NCBI GenBank assembly: GCA_000437315.1
Contig: FR899412.1
Coordinates: forward strand, 1 to 48,111
Reading direction: 5' to 3'
Source of the DNA: Mycoplasma sp. CAG:472
GTDB taxonomy: Bacteria > Bacillota_I > Bacilli_A > RF39 > UBA660
Length of the DNA stretch: 48,111 nucleotides
The notes beneath the pieces were generated by a model. It saw nothing but the letters and a program-made list of their open reading frames with translations. It was not told where the DNA came from and ran no database searches. The first letter of the stretch is position 1. The number at the start of each line of letters is the position of its first letter. Both the position numbers and the translations under genes were made by a program. Positions 8,159 to 16,827 of this stretch are shown here, piece by piece.

Positions 8159-8655
8159 AAATATTATTTTTAGATATTGATGGCGTTTTAAATGATTTAG
8201 ATTATATTCATAAAGTTTATCCTGAAAAATGTATATTTTCTAAAAGAAATAATATTAATAAATGTTTAAATTATAAAATGTATTTAGAATATATAAAGTT
8301 TAGTTTTAATCCAGAAAACTTAAAAGTATTAAAAAAAATATGTGATATGATAGATTGTAAAATTGTTTTAATAAGTAGTTTTCGTTGTAAAGAAGTAATT
8401 GATGCATTAGTAGATTTAGGATTTCCTGTTATAGGCATGACAAATTATATTAATCAAAATAGATATTTAGAAATAATAGATTATTTAGAAAATAATGATG
8501 TAGATAGTTTTGTTATAATTGATGATGAAAAAGAGTATTTAAAAGGAACTGCTTTAGAAAATAATCTAGTTCAAACATCACTTTATGATGGAGGATTAAA
8601 AGACTTTCATATTGAAAAAGTCATAAATATTTTAAATCAAAGGAGTCGCTTTTGA
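8155..8655 (+). CDS. HAD-like hydrolase of the Swiss Army Knife RNA-repair type
   Basis: 166 residues starting K-I-L-F-L-D-I-D-G-V-L-N: Asp7 and Asp9 are the nucleophile and acid of the HAD fold. Motif II is L-I-S-S-F-R, and the terminal motif is V-I-I-D-D-E. This combination (D-x-D-G-V-L-N, S-S-x-R, I-D-D) resembles HAD domains assigned to Swiss Army Knife RNA-repair proteins (HAD_SAK families). The substrate is unknown. A helical insert follows motif I. It overlaps neighbours on both sides within the small-gene chain, whose other members are uncharacterised. Confidence 0.75.
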   Translation: MKILFLDIDGVLNDLDYIHKVYPEKCIFSKRNNINKCLNYKMYLEYIKFSFNPENLKVLKKICDMIDCKIVLISSFRCKEVIDALVDLGFPVIGMTNYINQNRYLEIIDYLENNDVDSFVIIDDEKEYLKGTALENNLVQTSLYDGGLKDFHIEKVINILNQRSRF

Positions 8656-9347
8656 AAAAGTATGATTTACCTTATCCAAAATTTGAAAATGATAATTTAA
8701 ATTATTATGTAACTATTAGTGATTATGAGGGAAAAGAATTTAATATTAAAGAAAATAATTTATATAATGCTCTTAGTGAAGTAATAAATTATTCCTTATA
8801 TTTTTCCTTTAATATAGGGGAAAAACACTGCCATGAACATGAATTTGATTATGTAATAAAAAATCTTTATTTATATCCTGAAAGTTTTAATTTAAATGAT
8901 TTAGATAAAAAATGCTATAGTAATGATGAACTTAGATATTTAAATCATTTACAAAAGTTTTTATTATTTATTGGTAGAAAAGATTCTAATAAAATAACTG
9001 ATAATTTATGTAATAATGAAAGAGCAAGGCTTTTTAAAAATACTAGAAAATTATATTTTAGTGATGAAAAGTGTAAGGAGTTATTAAATAGAAAAAATAT
9101 TTATTTAAATTTATATAGTAATAAAGAAAATCTTGATATTATTTTATTAAATAAAGAAGGAGATATAATAGGATTATTAAATGCTACTTTTATTGAAAGT
9201 AAAATAATAAATAATTTAAAAGAAAATGATATTAATTATGATTTTTATGGTTATGATAACTTTAAATCCTTTAAAGAAAGCTTACAAAATAGTTTTTTAG
9301 GAGAAACTGTAAATATTTATAAAGTAATTTTAAAAGAAAAGTATTAA
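8652..9347 (+). CDS. Hypothetical protein, 231 residues
   Basis: The TTG start at 8652 is supported by AAAGGAG seven bases upstream and by the four-base overlap with the HAD gene stop (TTGA). The protein is soluble, Asn/Lys-rich, with H-C-H-E-H-E near residue 60, which could be a metal site but is only suggestive. The last third (I-I-L-L-N-K-E-G-D-I-I-G-L-L) looks like an alpha/beta unit. No family recognised. Last gene of the chain, followed by a bidirectional terminator. Confidence 0.6.
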   Translation: MKKYDLPYPKFENDNLNYYVTISDYEGKEFNIKENNLYNALSEVINYSLYFSFNIGEKHCHEHEFDYVIKNLYLYPESFNLNDLDKKCYSNDELRYLNHLQKFLLFIGRKDSNKITDNLCNNERARLFKNTRKLYFSDEKCKELLNRKNIYLNLYSNKENLDIILLNKEGDIIGLLNATFIESKIINNLKENDINYDFYGYDNFKSFKESLQNSFLGETVNIYKVILKEKY

Positions 9348-9376
9348 AAAAACTGTAGATTTTTTCTGCAGTTTTT
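9346..9376. terminator. Bidirectional terminator between convergent genes
   Basis: Eleven-base stem AAAAACTGTAG / CTGCAGTTTTT (one G-U pair) with A and T runs on either side, so it can end both the plus-strand chain and the minus-strand hydrolase gene. Confidence 0.75.
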
Positions 9377-10808
9377 ATATGTGTCTTGAATAAGTTCCTG
9401 TTAAGTCAATTTCATTTTCAAGGGCATTTACATAATACTCTAAAAATAAATAGGATAAAGATAGTTTTAATGTGCATCTAAGTGCTTCATCTCTTTTGCT
9501 TGAATAGGAAGAAGAATTTATGTATTCTTTATTTCCAATTAGTATTGTTTCTTTACCATTTGGGAAGTGTTTTATTTTACTTTTATCAAACCCTGAAATA
9601 TTTGCAACTCTATTATTTGTTCTATTTGAACCTAAAAAGGCAAATACATTATTTTCTGGATCTAAAGTAAATTGATTTCCTGTATAACCTCCCATTGCAA
9701 AAGATGTTCCACTTAAAGGGTGATATACTTCAGTTGCTTTGGGGTTAGGATTTTTAGAGTAACATAGCTGGCCAAAAAATTGTTTATAAGAATTTAACTC
9801 TTCGATAAATCTTCCTGTTGCATTTTTACTCATTGATTTTAAATATTTTTCACTTAAAATATCATACTTCATTAAACTAATTGCAAATTTTGCCATATTT
9901 TCACTTGTAGAAAAGAGTCCTGCATGACCGGCAAAATCATTTGCTTGTTGTCCAAGTATTTGTGCTTTTTCATCATTAACAGTTCCCAAAGGAATATTTC
10001 TAAAAATAAATTCTCCATTTTTATAAACAATAGTATTATCAGTGGGTGCTAAGTAAGATAAATCTTGTGGGTTTACAAAAATACTTGTTTTTTGCATATT
10101 TGCTTTATCAATTATATTTTCCTTTACAAAATCATAAAAATTTTGATTAGTTACTTTTGAAACTACCTCTTTTAAAACCATTGCTCCTAAATCGGTATAA
10201 GGATTTGCAGTAGATAAAAACTTTTCATTTACCATTATATTATAAAGTCTATTTTTACTTTCTTCATAAGAAATATCTTTTTCATCAATTCTTCCTTTTG
10301 TAATAAGAGGAGTATTAAATGTTAAAAGTGAAAGAAGAGTAACTCCTTTTAAATTGTGAAATCTTTCATCATAATAAGTTATATCTTTATTTAAATCAAT
10401 TATATTTTCACTAGCAAGTTTTAAAACACTTATAGATGTAAATAGTTTTGAAATGCTTGCTAAATCATAAATACTATTTTCACTTGTATTAATTTGATTG
10501 ATACTTCCTGCATTAATAACCTCTTGATAGTTTTTTGTTCCATAAGAAATTGATAGGGAAGGAGCCATTTCCATATCGTATATAAGATGGTTAACTGCCT
10601 CATTTATCCCTGATGTTTCATACATTTTTTTCCTAATTGATTCAATATCATCATCAGGATTATTTTTTATAACTTCATAAGCACTTTGTAAAAGATTTTC
10701 ATAATCTTCATAAGAATATAAGTTTTTTTGAATATTTTCAACACCTTTATTTTGGTTAATTAATAGGTTTGTAATAAATTCATTTTTAATGTTTTCTAAT
10801 GCAGTCAT
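9375..10808 (-). CDS. Serine beta-lactamase/penicillin-binding-like hydrolase (PF00144 family)
   Basis: 477 residues from the ATG at 10808, chosen because GGAGG lies six bases upstream; an ATG four codons earlier contains that site. The S-x-x-K catalytic tetrad is Ser118-I-S-Lys121 in D-L-A-S-I-S-K-L-F, followed by the Y-T-D-L-G-A motif and G-Y-T-G-N. There is no signal peptide, and an N-terminal helical extension of about 80 residues precedes the catalytic fold, so the enzyme appears cytoplasmic or anchored by other means. The family includes esterases, D-aminopeptidases and class C beta-lactamases; which activity applies cannot be told. Single gene, divergent from the gmk operon. Confidence 0.82.
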   Translation of the reverse strand: MTALENIKNEFITNLLINQNKGVENIQKNLYSYEDYENLLQSAYEVIKNNPDDDIESIRKKMYETSGINEAVNHLIYDMEMAPSLSISYGTKNYQEVINAGSINQINTSENSIYDLASISKLFTSISVLKLASENIIDLNKDITYYDERFHNLKGVTLLSLLTFNTPLITKGRIDEKDISYEESKNRLYNIMVNEKFLSTANPYTDLGAMVLKEVVSKVTNQNFYDFVKENIIDKANMQKTSIFVNPQDLSYLAPTDNTIVYKNGEFIFRNIPLGTVNDEKAQILGQQANDFAGHAGLFSTSENMAKFAISLMKYDILSEKYLKSMSKNATGRFIEELNSYKQFFGQLCYSKNPNPKATEVYHPLSGTSFAMGGYTGNQFTLDPENNVFAFLGSNRTNNRVANISGFDKSKIKHFPNGKETILIGNKEYINSSSYSSKRDEALRCTLKLSLSYLFLEYYVNALENEIDLTGTYSRHI

Positions 10809-10824
10809 TATTACCTCCATTTAA

Positions 10825-10830
10825 AGTATA
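10825..10830 (-). promoter_or_regulatory. Extended -10 of the serine hydrolase gene
   Basis: On the minus strand TGa precedes TATACT just upstream of the GGAGG site. No good -35 is seen, so this would act as an extended -10 promoter. Confidence 0.4.
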
Positions 10831-10876
10831 TCAAAAAAATAATAAAAAATGAATAGCAAAAAATACGAAAAAGTGT

Positions 10877-10905
10877 TTGACTTTTAATTTTTTAAATGAT
10901 ATACT
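10877..10905 (+). promoter_or_regulatory. Promoter of the gmk operon
   Basis: TTGACT (10877-10882), 17-base spacer, TATACT (10900-10905) with TGa extension, ahead of GGGAGG and the ATG at 10935. Confidence 0.75.
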
Positions 10906-10934
10906 TATTTTGATGCTCGAAGGGAGGAATATTG

Positions 10935-11237
10935 ATGGAGTATTTATTTGATGATTTAAAAGGTTTACTTATTGGTGCAAAGAAAGAATGTAATAAAAGA
11001 CTTAAATCTTTGGAGGATATGGTAAATAATATTGTTTCTTGGGATTATACAGAAACTAGTACAATAGAAAAAATATTTGATGAACTTTTAGAAATAGGTA
11101 TGCTTTGTGATGTTAAAGAAACTTATGAAAAACTATTAAACTATTTTAAAAATATTGATTATGATGGCTATGAATTTTATAAAAATGAGTATATTAGTCA
11201 ATATGAAAGTGATTTAGAAGAGAGTTATTCATTATAA
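10935..11237 (+). CDS. Small acidic helical protein upstream of gmk, unknown function
   Basis: 100 residues from the ATG seven bases after GGGAGG; a TTG immediately before it is too close to the site. The sequence is mostly amphipathic helix (Lys/Glu/Leu), with no signal or membrane part. It has its own strong promoter and lies 14 bases ahead of gmk, so the two are co-transcribed. No family recognised. Confidence 0.65.
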   Translation: MEYLFDDLKGLLIGAKKECNKRLKSLEDMVNNIVSWDYTETSTIEKIFDELLEIGMLCDVKETYEKLLNYFKNIDYDGYEFYKNEYISQYESDLEESYSL

Positions 11238-11251
11238 GAAAGGGAATTAAT

Positions 11252-11914
11252 ATGATAAAAACAAATAATAAAGGACTTTTAATAGTGGTATCTGGACCAA
11301 GTGGTGCAGGAAAAGATACTATATGTCAAAAACTTATAAAAGAAAATTCAAATATTTGGATGTCTGTTTCAATGACTACGAGAAAACCAAGACCACTTGA
11401 AAAAGATGGCGTTGATTACTTCTTTGTGTCTAGTGAAGAATTTGAAAATAAAATAAATGATAATACTTTTTTAGAATATGCCTCTTATAATGATAATTAT
11501 TATGGAACTCCTAAAGATAAAGTAGAGGAAAAATTAAATGAAGGCAAAGATGTAATATTAGTTATTGATATAAATGGAGCGATAAATATTAAGAAAATTA
11601 TTCCGTCAGCACTTTTTATTTTTATTATGCCTCCGGATATGGAAACTTTAAAAAATAGACTTATTGGTAGAAAAACTGAAAGTAAAGATAAAGTAGTTAA
11701 AAGATTTATTACTGCTTATAATGAAGTCAATAATTATAAAAAATATAATTATGTTGTTGTAAATGATAAAGTAGAGGATGCAGTTAATAAAGTTAAATCA
11801 ATAATTCAAAGTGAGAAATGCCGTGTTGATCGTATTGAGGATATTTATTTAGGAAATAAAGAAGAGTTAATACATGAAATATTAATTGATAAAAATTTTG
11901 AAAATAACTATTGA
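11252..11914 (+). CDS. gmk: Guanylate kinase
   Basis: 220 residues. The P-loop is G-P-S-G-A-G-K-D-T (about 15-23), followed by the GMP-binding T-T-R-K-P-R-P-x-E-x-D-G-x-D-Y-F segment and Y-x-G-T-P. It phosphorylates GMP to GDP with ATP. About 15 residues longer than usual at the C-terminus. Unlike Bacillus, rpoZ does not follow. Its stop (TGA) lies inside the -35 box of the cadC promoter. Confidence 0.95.
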   Translation: MIKTNNKGLLIVVSGPSGAGKDTICQKLIKENSNIWMSVSMTTRKPRPLEKDGVDYFFVSSEEFENKINDNTFLEYASYNDNYYGTPKDKVEEKLNEGKDVILVIDINGAINIKKIIPSALFIFIMPPDMETLKNRLIGRKTESKDKVVKRFITAYNEVNNYKKYNYVVVNDKVEDAVNKVKSIIQSEKCRVDRIEDIYLGNKEELIHEILIDKNFENNY

Positions 11915-11940
11915 CAGTTGAATGACCATTCATATATAAT
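11911..11940 (+). promoter_or_regulatory. Promoter of cadC-cadA
   Basis: TTGACA (11911-11916), 18-base spacer, TATAAT (11935-11940). A perfect consensus promoter whose spacer contains an inverted repeat, the arrangement of a repressible promoter. Confidence 0.8.
11919..11932 (+). promoter_or_regulatory. Upstream operator (ArsR/CadC-type palindrome)
   Basis: TGAATG-AC-CATTCA between -35 and -10. The TGAA half-site resembles those of ArsR/SmtB-family operators. Binding here would block RNA polymerase. Confidence 0.6.
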
Positions 11941-11945
11941 TAAAT

Positions 11946-11965
11946 AGTTGAATAGATATTCAACT
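11946..11965 (+). promoter_or_regulatory. Downstream operator (ArsR/CadC-type palindrome)
   Basis: AGTTGAATA-GA-TATTCAACT, a perfect 9+9 inverted repeat just after the -10 and before the cadC ribosome site. It shares the TTGAAT half-site with the upstream operator, suggesting two dimers of the same repressor. Confidence 0.7.
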
Positions 11966-11979
11966 AAAGGAGATATTTA

Positions 11980-12351
11980 ATGAAAGATAGTATGTGTGAT
12001 TGTAATGTTATTCATAAAGATATTGTTGAAAAGGCTTTAAAAAATAGACCTGATGAAGTAACTCTTTTAAAACTATCAGAGGTTTTTAAATTAATAGGAG
12101 ATCTTACTAGAATTAAAATTTTATGGTGTTTAGATAATAATGAAATGTGTGTATGTGATATAGCAAATGTTCTTAATATGAGTAAGTCTTTAGTATCTCA
12201 TCAACTTGCGGTTCTTCGAAAAAGTGAAATAGTAAAGTCAAGAAGATCTGGTAAAGAAGTATATTATACTTTAGATGATGAACATATAAGGACATTATAT
12301 GAAATAGGTATTAAACATATTAATCATAAAATCGGAGGCAGTAATGAATAA
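11980..12351 (+). CDS. cadC: ArsR-family metal-sensing repressor (CadC-like)
   Basis: 123 residues, a winged-helix ArsR/SmtB protein. The Cys positions match the CadC alpha-3N metal site: Cys6 and Cys8 in the N-terminal arm, Cys57 and Cys59 in M-C-V-C-D-I-A. CadC responds to Cd(II), Pb(II) and Zn(II); the recognition helix is S-K-S-L-V-S-H-Q-L-A-V-L-R. It overlaps the following ATPase gene by eight bases, and two palindromes flank its promoter, so autorepression released by metal is the likely mode. Exact metal preference is inferred. Confidence 0.88.
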   Translation: MKDSMCDCNVIHKDIVEKALKNRPDEVTLLKLSEVFKLIGDLTRIKILWCLDNNEMCVCDIANVLNMSKSLVSHQLAVLRKSEIVKSRRSGKEVYYTLDDEHIRTLYEIGIKHINHKIGGSNE

Positions 12352-14374
12352 ATATAGATATAAAATTAATAATTTAGATTGTGCAAATTGTGCAAGAAGA
12401 ATTGAGGATAGTCTTAATAAAAATAAAGATTTTAAAAATGTTAAAGTTAATTTTAATACAATGATGATTTCTTATGAAACTGAAAAAAATATAAGTATAA
12501 GTGGTGTTAATAAATTAATTAAAAAAATTGAACCAGAGGCTTATATTAGCGAAAATGAAGAAAATGTAAAAAAAGAATATCATTTAAGTATACTTATTAT
12601 TGCTTTAGTTGTAGGTTTATTTGGATTTTATTTAAATGTTTCAAAACCAATTAAATTGATTTTATTAGTAATATCATATATTTTACTTTTATATAAAGTT
12701 TTTATTAATGCTTTTAAAATGATAAAAAATGGTGGAGGTATTAATGAAAATGCTTTAATTTTAATATCTTGCATTGGTGCTTTTGCTTTGGGCGAAGCGA
12801 TGGAAGGTATGATGGTTATTGTTTTATATACCATAGGTAAGATTTTAGAGGAAAAAGCCTTAAATAATTCAAGAAAATCCATTAAAGATTTAATGAATAT
12901 AAAAAGTATTTATGCAAATAAACAAGAGAAAGATAAAGTAAAAACTATTAATGTTGAGGATGTAAAAGTAGGTGATGTTTTAGTTGTTAGAAAAGGAGAA
13001 AAAATTCCAGTTGATGGAACTATTATAAATGGAAAAACTTATTTAGATACTTCCGCTCTTACTGGAGAAAGTGAAAATATTTTAGTTAAAAATGGTGATA
13101 AGGTACTGTCTGGGTCTATTAATAATAGTGATGTTATTACTATTAAAGCAACATCTACATTTGAAGATTCAACAGTTTCTAAAATATTAGAGTTATTAGA
13201 TACTGCCACAGATAAAAAGGCTAAAACTGAAACTACTATTTCTAAAATAAGTAAAGTTTATACACCAATAATTTTAATTCTTGCTTTAATAGTGGCTATA
13301 TTTTTACCACTTATAAGTAGTGTTACATATTCACAAAGTATTTATAGAGCATTAACTTTTCTTGTAATATCATGTCCTTGTGCTATTGCAATATCTGTGC
13401 CACTTTCATATTTTACAGGTATTGGTGCAGCCTCAAAAAATGGAATTTTAATTAAAGGTAGTAATTTTCTTGATAATTTACAAAATACAACTGGAATTAT
13501 ATTTGATAAAACCGGTACTTTAACAAGTGGAACATTTACTGTTACTGATATAATAATTCAAGATAAAGATTATAGTAAAAAAGATGTTATTAATTATCTT
13601 GTTATGGGAGAAACATTCTCAAATCATCCAATAGCTAAATCAATTTTAAAATTAACTGATAAAAAAATTGATACCTCAAAAGTTAAAAATTTTAAGGAAA
13701 CTACTGGAAAAGGAATATCTTATGAGATTGATAATAAAAAAATTGTTATTGGTAGTAAAAAAGTATGTAAATGTGATTGGGATGGAACATTACATTTAAA
13801 TATTGATGGTAAACATATTGCAACTATAGAAATTAGTGATGGTATTAAAAGTGAAACAAAGGATTCTTTACAAAAATTAAAAGAACTTAATATAAAAACA
13901 TATATGTTTACTGGTGATAAAAAAGAACATGCTTTAAAAATTGGTGAAAAACTTGGTATAGATGAAATATATTATGAGATGCTTCCTCATGAAAAGTTTA
14001 CAAAATATGAAGAAGTAAAAAAGACTGAAAAAACCCTAGTATTTGTGGGTGATGGTGTTAATGATGCACCAACATTAAAACGAGCTGATATTGGGATATC
14101 TATGGGTGGAGTAGGAACAGATAGTGCAATTGAGGCAAGTGATATAGTTCTTATGAGTGATGATCTAATGAAAATACCTCTTGCAATAAATATATCAAAA
14201 TATACAAAATATATTATTAAAGAAAATTTAATATTTGCAATGGGTATTAAAATATTAATATTATTATTAAGCATATTTGGTTATGCCAATATGTGGTTTG
14301 CTGTTTTTGCAGACACAGGAGTAACACTTCTTACAATATTAAATACACTTAGAATACTAAGAAAATATAGATAA
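12344..14374 (+). CDS. cadA: Heavy-metal P1B-type ATPase (CadA/ZntA type)
   Basis: 676 residues. The N-terminal HMA domain has N-L-D-C-A-N-C-A; membrane helices follow, with T-G-E-S in the actuator domain, the transmembrane S-C-P-C motif near 343-346, the phosphorylated Asp in D-K-T-G-T near 388, and G-D-G-V-N-D-A-P late on. C-P-C plus a CadC-like partner fits export of Zn, Cd or Pb from the cytoplasm. A single HMA domain and no His-rich extension. Slightly short for CadA. Copper transport is less likely because the regulator is CadC-like rather than CsoR/CopY. Confidence 0.92.
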   Translation: MNKYRYKINNLDCANCARRIEDSLNKNKDFKNVKVNFNTMMISYETEKNISISGVNKLIKKIEPEAYISENEENVKKEYHLSILIIALVVGLFGFYLNVSKPIKLILLVISYILLLYKVFINAFKMIKNGGGINENALILISCIGAFALGEAMEGMMVIVLYTIGKILEEKALNNSRKSIKDLMNIKSIYANKQEKDKVKTINVEDVKVGDVLVVRKGEKIPVDGTIINGKTYLDTSALTGESENILVKNGDKVLSGSINNSDVITIKATSTFEDSTVSKILELLDTATDKKAKTETTISKISKVYTPIILILALIVAIFLPLISSVTYSQSIYRALTFLVISCPCAIAISVPLSYFTGIGAASKNGILIKGSNFLDNLQNTTGIIFDKTGTLTSGTFTVTDIIIQDKDYSKKDVINYLVMGETFSNHPIAKSILKLTDKKIDTSKVKNFKETTGKGISYEIDNKKIVIGSKKVCKCDWDGTLHLNIDGKHIATIEISDGIKSETKDSLQKLKELNIKTYMFTGDKKEHALKIGEKLGIDEIYYEMLPHEKFTKYEEVKKTEKTLVFVGDGVNDAPTLKRADIGISMGGVGTDSAIEASDIVLMSDDLMKIPLAINISKYTKYIIKENLIFAMGIKILILLLSIFGYANMWFAVFADTGVTLLTILNTLRILRKYR

Positions 14375-14377
14375 AGA

Positions 14378-14386
14378 TGATATAAT
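14378..14386 (+). promoter_or_regulatory. Extended -10 upstream of the small membrane protein
   Basis: TGa followed by TATAAT directly after the cadA stop. No clear -35, so this is tentative. Confidence 0.35.
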
Positions 14387-14428
14387 AAAAGAGAAAGTTA
14401 AATAAAAATAATTTTTAAGGAGGAACAA

Positions 14429-14632
14429 ATGAAAAAAGAAAATTATGGAATATTATTAATTATACTTGGAAACTTACTTTATTTAAGTTATATATTTTTT
14501 GGAAATAAAATTAGTTCTAGTTTTAGTGAATTTTCAAGTGGTGTACTATTAGGTCTTTCTATTGGAACTAATTTAGTGGGAATAATAATTACCTCTAAAA
14601 ATATTGCTGAAAATAGTAAAAATAGTAAATAA
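14429..14632 (+). CDS. Small two-helix membrane protein
   Basis: 67 residues with two hydrophobic stretches (about 7-24 and 38-57) separated by a Ser-rich loop, and a polar tail. AAGGAGG sits just before the ATG. It lies 54 bases after cadA and could be expressed with it or from its own extended -10. No family recognised. Confidence 0.6.
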   Translation: MKKENYGILLIILGNLLYLSYIFFGNKISSSFSEFSSGVLLGLSIGTNLVGIIITSKNIAENSKNSK

Positions 14633-14722
14633 ATATGAGCAAATATATAAAGTTATGGTTATAAAGTAGATAAAATATTATTAAAAGAAAAATATGTTTT
14701 ATTTAGTAAGATATGAGGTATT

Positions 14723-15268
14723 ATGAAGTATATTGTTTTATTAAGAGGAATTAATATAAGTGGTAAAAATAAAATTTCAATGGAAGAACTCAAAAAATAT
14801 CTAATAGAAAACAAATATCAAAGTGTTTACACTTATCTTAACAGTGGAAATATTATTTTAGAAAGTAATGAATCAAATAAAGAAAATATTGTAAAAAATA
14901 TTCACAGTCTTATTAAAGAAAACTTTGATTTAGAAATACCTGTTTTTGTTATAAGTTATTTAGAACTTGAGGATTTACTTAATAATGCTCCTTCGTGGTG
15001 GGGAACAGGTAATAAACAAATTTATGATAATATAATCTTTATATTATCTCCAGTTCAAAGTACTGAAGTTAAAAATGTACTTGGAAATTTAAATGAAAAT
15101 GTTGAACAAATTTATGAATATAAAAATTGTTTCTTTTGGTCTTATGAATTAAAAAACTATCGTAAATCAAATTGGTGGGTTAAAACATCTTCAACTTATA
15201 TTAAAGATAGTATTACTATAAGAACTGCAAATACCGTAAAAAAGTTGCTAGAAATATGTAAAAAATAG
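14723..15268 (+). CDS. DUF1697 family protein
   Basis: 181 residues. The opening Y-I-V-L-L-R-G-I-N-I-S-G-K-N-K-I-S-M and the Y-T-Y-L-N-S-G-N-I segment are diagnostic of DUF1697 (PF08002), as is the P-S-W-W-G motif near 90. The family is widespread and uncharacterised. Single gene with a GAGGT-type site, followed by a terminator. Confidence 0.88.
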   Translation: MKYIVLLRGINISGKNKISMEELKKYLIENKYQSVYTYLNSGNIILESNESNKENIVKNIHSLIKENFDLEIPVFVISYLELEDLLNNAPSWWGTGNKQIYDNIIFILSPVQSTEVKNVLGNLNENVEQIYEYKNCFFWSYELKNYRKSNWWVKTSSTYIKDSITIRTANTVKKLLEICKK

Positions 15269-15294
15269 ATTAATTGGCATACAAGAAAACATAC

Positions 15295-15321
15295 AAGAAG
15301 ATTTTAATAATTCTTCTTTTT
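15295..15321 (+). terminator. Terminator after the DUF1697 gene
   Basis: AAGAAGA / TCTTCTT stem, loop containing a further ATT/AAT pairing, T-rich tail. Confidence 0.55.
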
Positions 15322-15607
15322 AATATGGCTAAAGTATGCTATACTATGAATGTATGAGTTTGATAGATTCTTTTATTAAAATCATTTGAGTGCTTTAGAA
15401 TTAACTAAACATTTAAAAAAATGTAAAGATACAACTTTGGTAGTCTAGATATGGTTATGTTTTGTAATTGTAATTTATAGTATATTGCTTGATTGCGTAA
15501 TTTGGATAGTATATGGAATTATTATTTTGATAATAAAGTTGATAAGAAAAAAACAAGTGAAAGTAATGAATGAAAAATTAAAATTTTAGATTAGGGAGTT
15601 GATAAAT
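15322..15607 (+). other. Gene-free stretch with a decayed reading frame and first RhuM-flanking repeat
   Basis: No intact gene. An extended -10 (TATACT, 15340-15345) is visible. Near its end a short frame reads D-K-K-K-T-S-E-S-N-E-stop, the same C-terminus as both RhuM proteins, followed by an overlapping ATG-AAT-GAA like the rbgA start. It therefore looks like the remnant of an earlier gene/rbgA junction rather than random spacer. Confidence 0.5.
15555..15576 (+). repeat. Direct repeat copy 1 at the RhuM/rbgA junction
   Basis: 22-base motif whose core is AGTGAAAGTAATGAATGA. It encodes S-E-S-N-E-stop in one frame and the rbgA-like start M-N-E in another. Lies just before the first RhuM gene. 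Confidence 0.75.
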
Positions 15608-16651
15608 ATGACAAAAGATTTAATGATAAGAAGTAGTAGTGCGGAATTTCTAATATTTGAAAGGCAAACACATGATAAGGGAATTCAAGTTAGATTTGAA
15701 GATGGTGATTTATGGCTAACACAGAAAGCTATTGGAGAACTTTTTAATACAACTAGAAATAATATTACTATGCATATTAATGATATATACGATAGTTATG
15801 AATTAGAACAAAATTCAACAAGTAAGAAATTCTTACTTGTTCAAAATGAAGGTAATAGAAAAGTAAAAAGGAATATACAATATTACAACTTAGATGTGGT
15901 TATTTCAGTAGGTTATAAAGTAAACTCAGATAGAGCCATCCAATTTAGAAGGTGGGCAACTCACATATTAAAAGAGTTTTCAAAAAAAGGTTATATAATA
16001 GATAAAAGGAGAATGGCAAATGGTACGTTCTTTGATGAAGACTATTATGATTATTTACTTGCCGAAATAAGAGAAATAAGATTATCAGAAAGACGCTTTT
16101 ATCAAAAAGTTACTGATATTTATGCGACAAGTGTGGACTATGATAAAAAATCTCCGACAACAATTAAATTTTTTAAAAAGGTTCAAAATAAAATGCATTA
16201 TGCAGTATCACATCAAACTGCTGCTGAAATTATATATAATAGAGCTGACTCAGAGAAAGAACATATGGGTCTTACTTCTTGGAAAAACTGCCCAAATGGA
16301 AAAATTTTAGAAACGGATGTAGTTATAGCTAAAAACTATTTGTCTAAAGAAGAATTGGAAAGTTTAGAACTAATAGTATCAGCATTTTTGGATTTAGCGG
16401 AAAATAGAGCAAAAAGACACATTCCAATGACTATGGAAGATTGGTCGGAAAGAATAGATAAGTTTTTACTTGCCGATGATTTAGATATATTAAAAGATGC
16501 GGGAAAAATATCACACGAAATAGCTTGTGATAAGGCATTATCAGAATTTGAAAAATATAGAGTTAAACAAGATCTATTATATAATTCTGATTTTGATAAT
16601 TTTTTAAATGAAACAAAAATGATAGAAAAGGAAAGCGAAAGTAATGAATGA
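15608..16651 (+). CDS. RhuM family protein, copy 1
   Basis: 347 residues from the ATG ten bases after AGGGAG; an in-frame TTG at 15599 is too close to that site. It matches the virulence RhuM family (PF13310): N-terminal D-L-W-L-T-Q-K-A-I-G-E-L-F winged-helix-like part, V-I-S-V-G-Y-K-V-N-S and F-R-R-W-A-T core, and the C-terminal H-Q-T-A-A-E-I-I-Y-x-R-A-D and M-T-M-E-D-W segments. The family was named after a Salmonella SPI-3 gene and is common in mobile islands; biochemical function unknown. It ends S-E-S-N-E and its last bases contain a false rbgA start. Confidence 0.88.
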   Translation: MTKDLMIRSSSAEFLIFERQTHDKGIQVRFEDGDLWLTQKAIGELFNTTRNNITMHINDIYDSYELEQNSTSKKFLLVQNEGNRKVKRNIQYYNLDVVISVGYKVNSDRAIQFRRWATHILKEFSKKGYIIDKRRMANGTFFDEDYYDYLLAEIREIRLSERRFYQKVTDIYATSVDYDKKSPTTIKFFKKVQNKMHYAVSHQTAAEIIYNRADSEKEHMGLTSWKNCPNGKILETDVVIAKNYLSKEELESLELIVSAFLDLAENRAKRHIPMTMEDWSERIDKFLLADDLDILKDAGKISHEIACDKALSEFEKYRVKQDLLYNSDFDNFLNETKMIEKESESNE

Positions 16652-16669
16652 AAATATAACAAAAATTAA
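16610..16669 (+). repeat. 60-bp direct repeat, copy A (RhuM1 end plus rbgA start relic)
   Basis: 58 of 60 bases match 17812-17871 by direct comparison. It covers the RhuM1 C-terminal codons and a relic of rbgA encoding M-N-E-N-I-T-K-I-N followed by W and a stop (16644-16676). The 22-base core motif (copy 2) is at 16633-16654. Confidence 0.9.
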
Positions 16670-16827
16670 TTGGTAAGTGCGGAGTTATGAAAAAACATTA
16701 TTAAATCCTTGAAAATAAAAGAATTTTTAATAAATGCTTTTTACATTTTGGGACATTTTTTAATAAAATTTTAACTTAAATTGATAGTTGTATGACTTAT
16801 GAAAAACTAAAGGAAAGGAGAGTATTG

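Noticed and set aside
16644..16676. Short peptide gene after the first RhuM gene
   Set aside because: It is a relic of the rbgA start that stops after ten codons; identity to the rbgA junction explains it.
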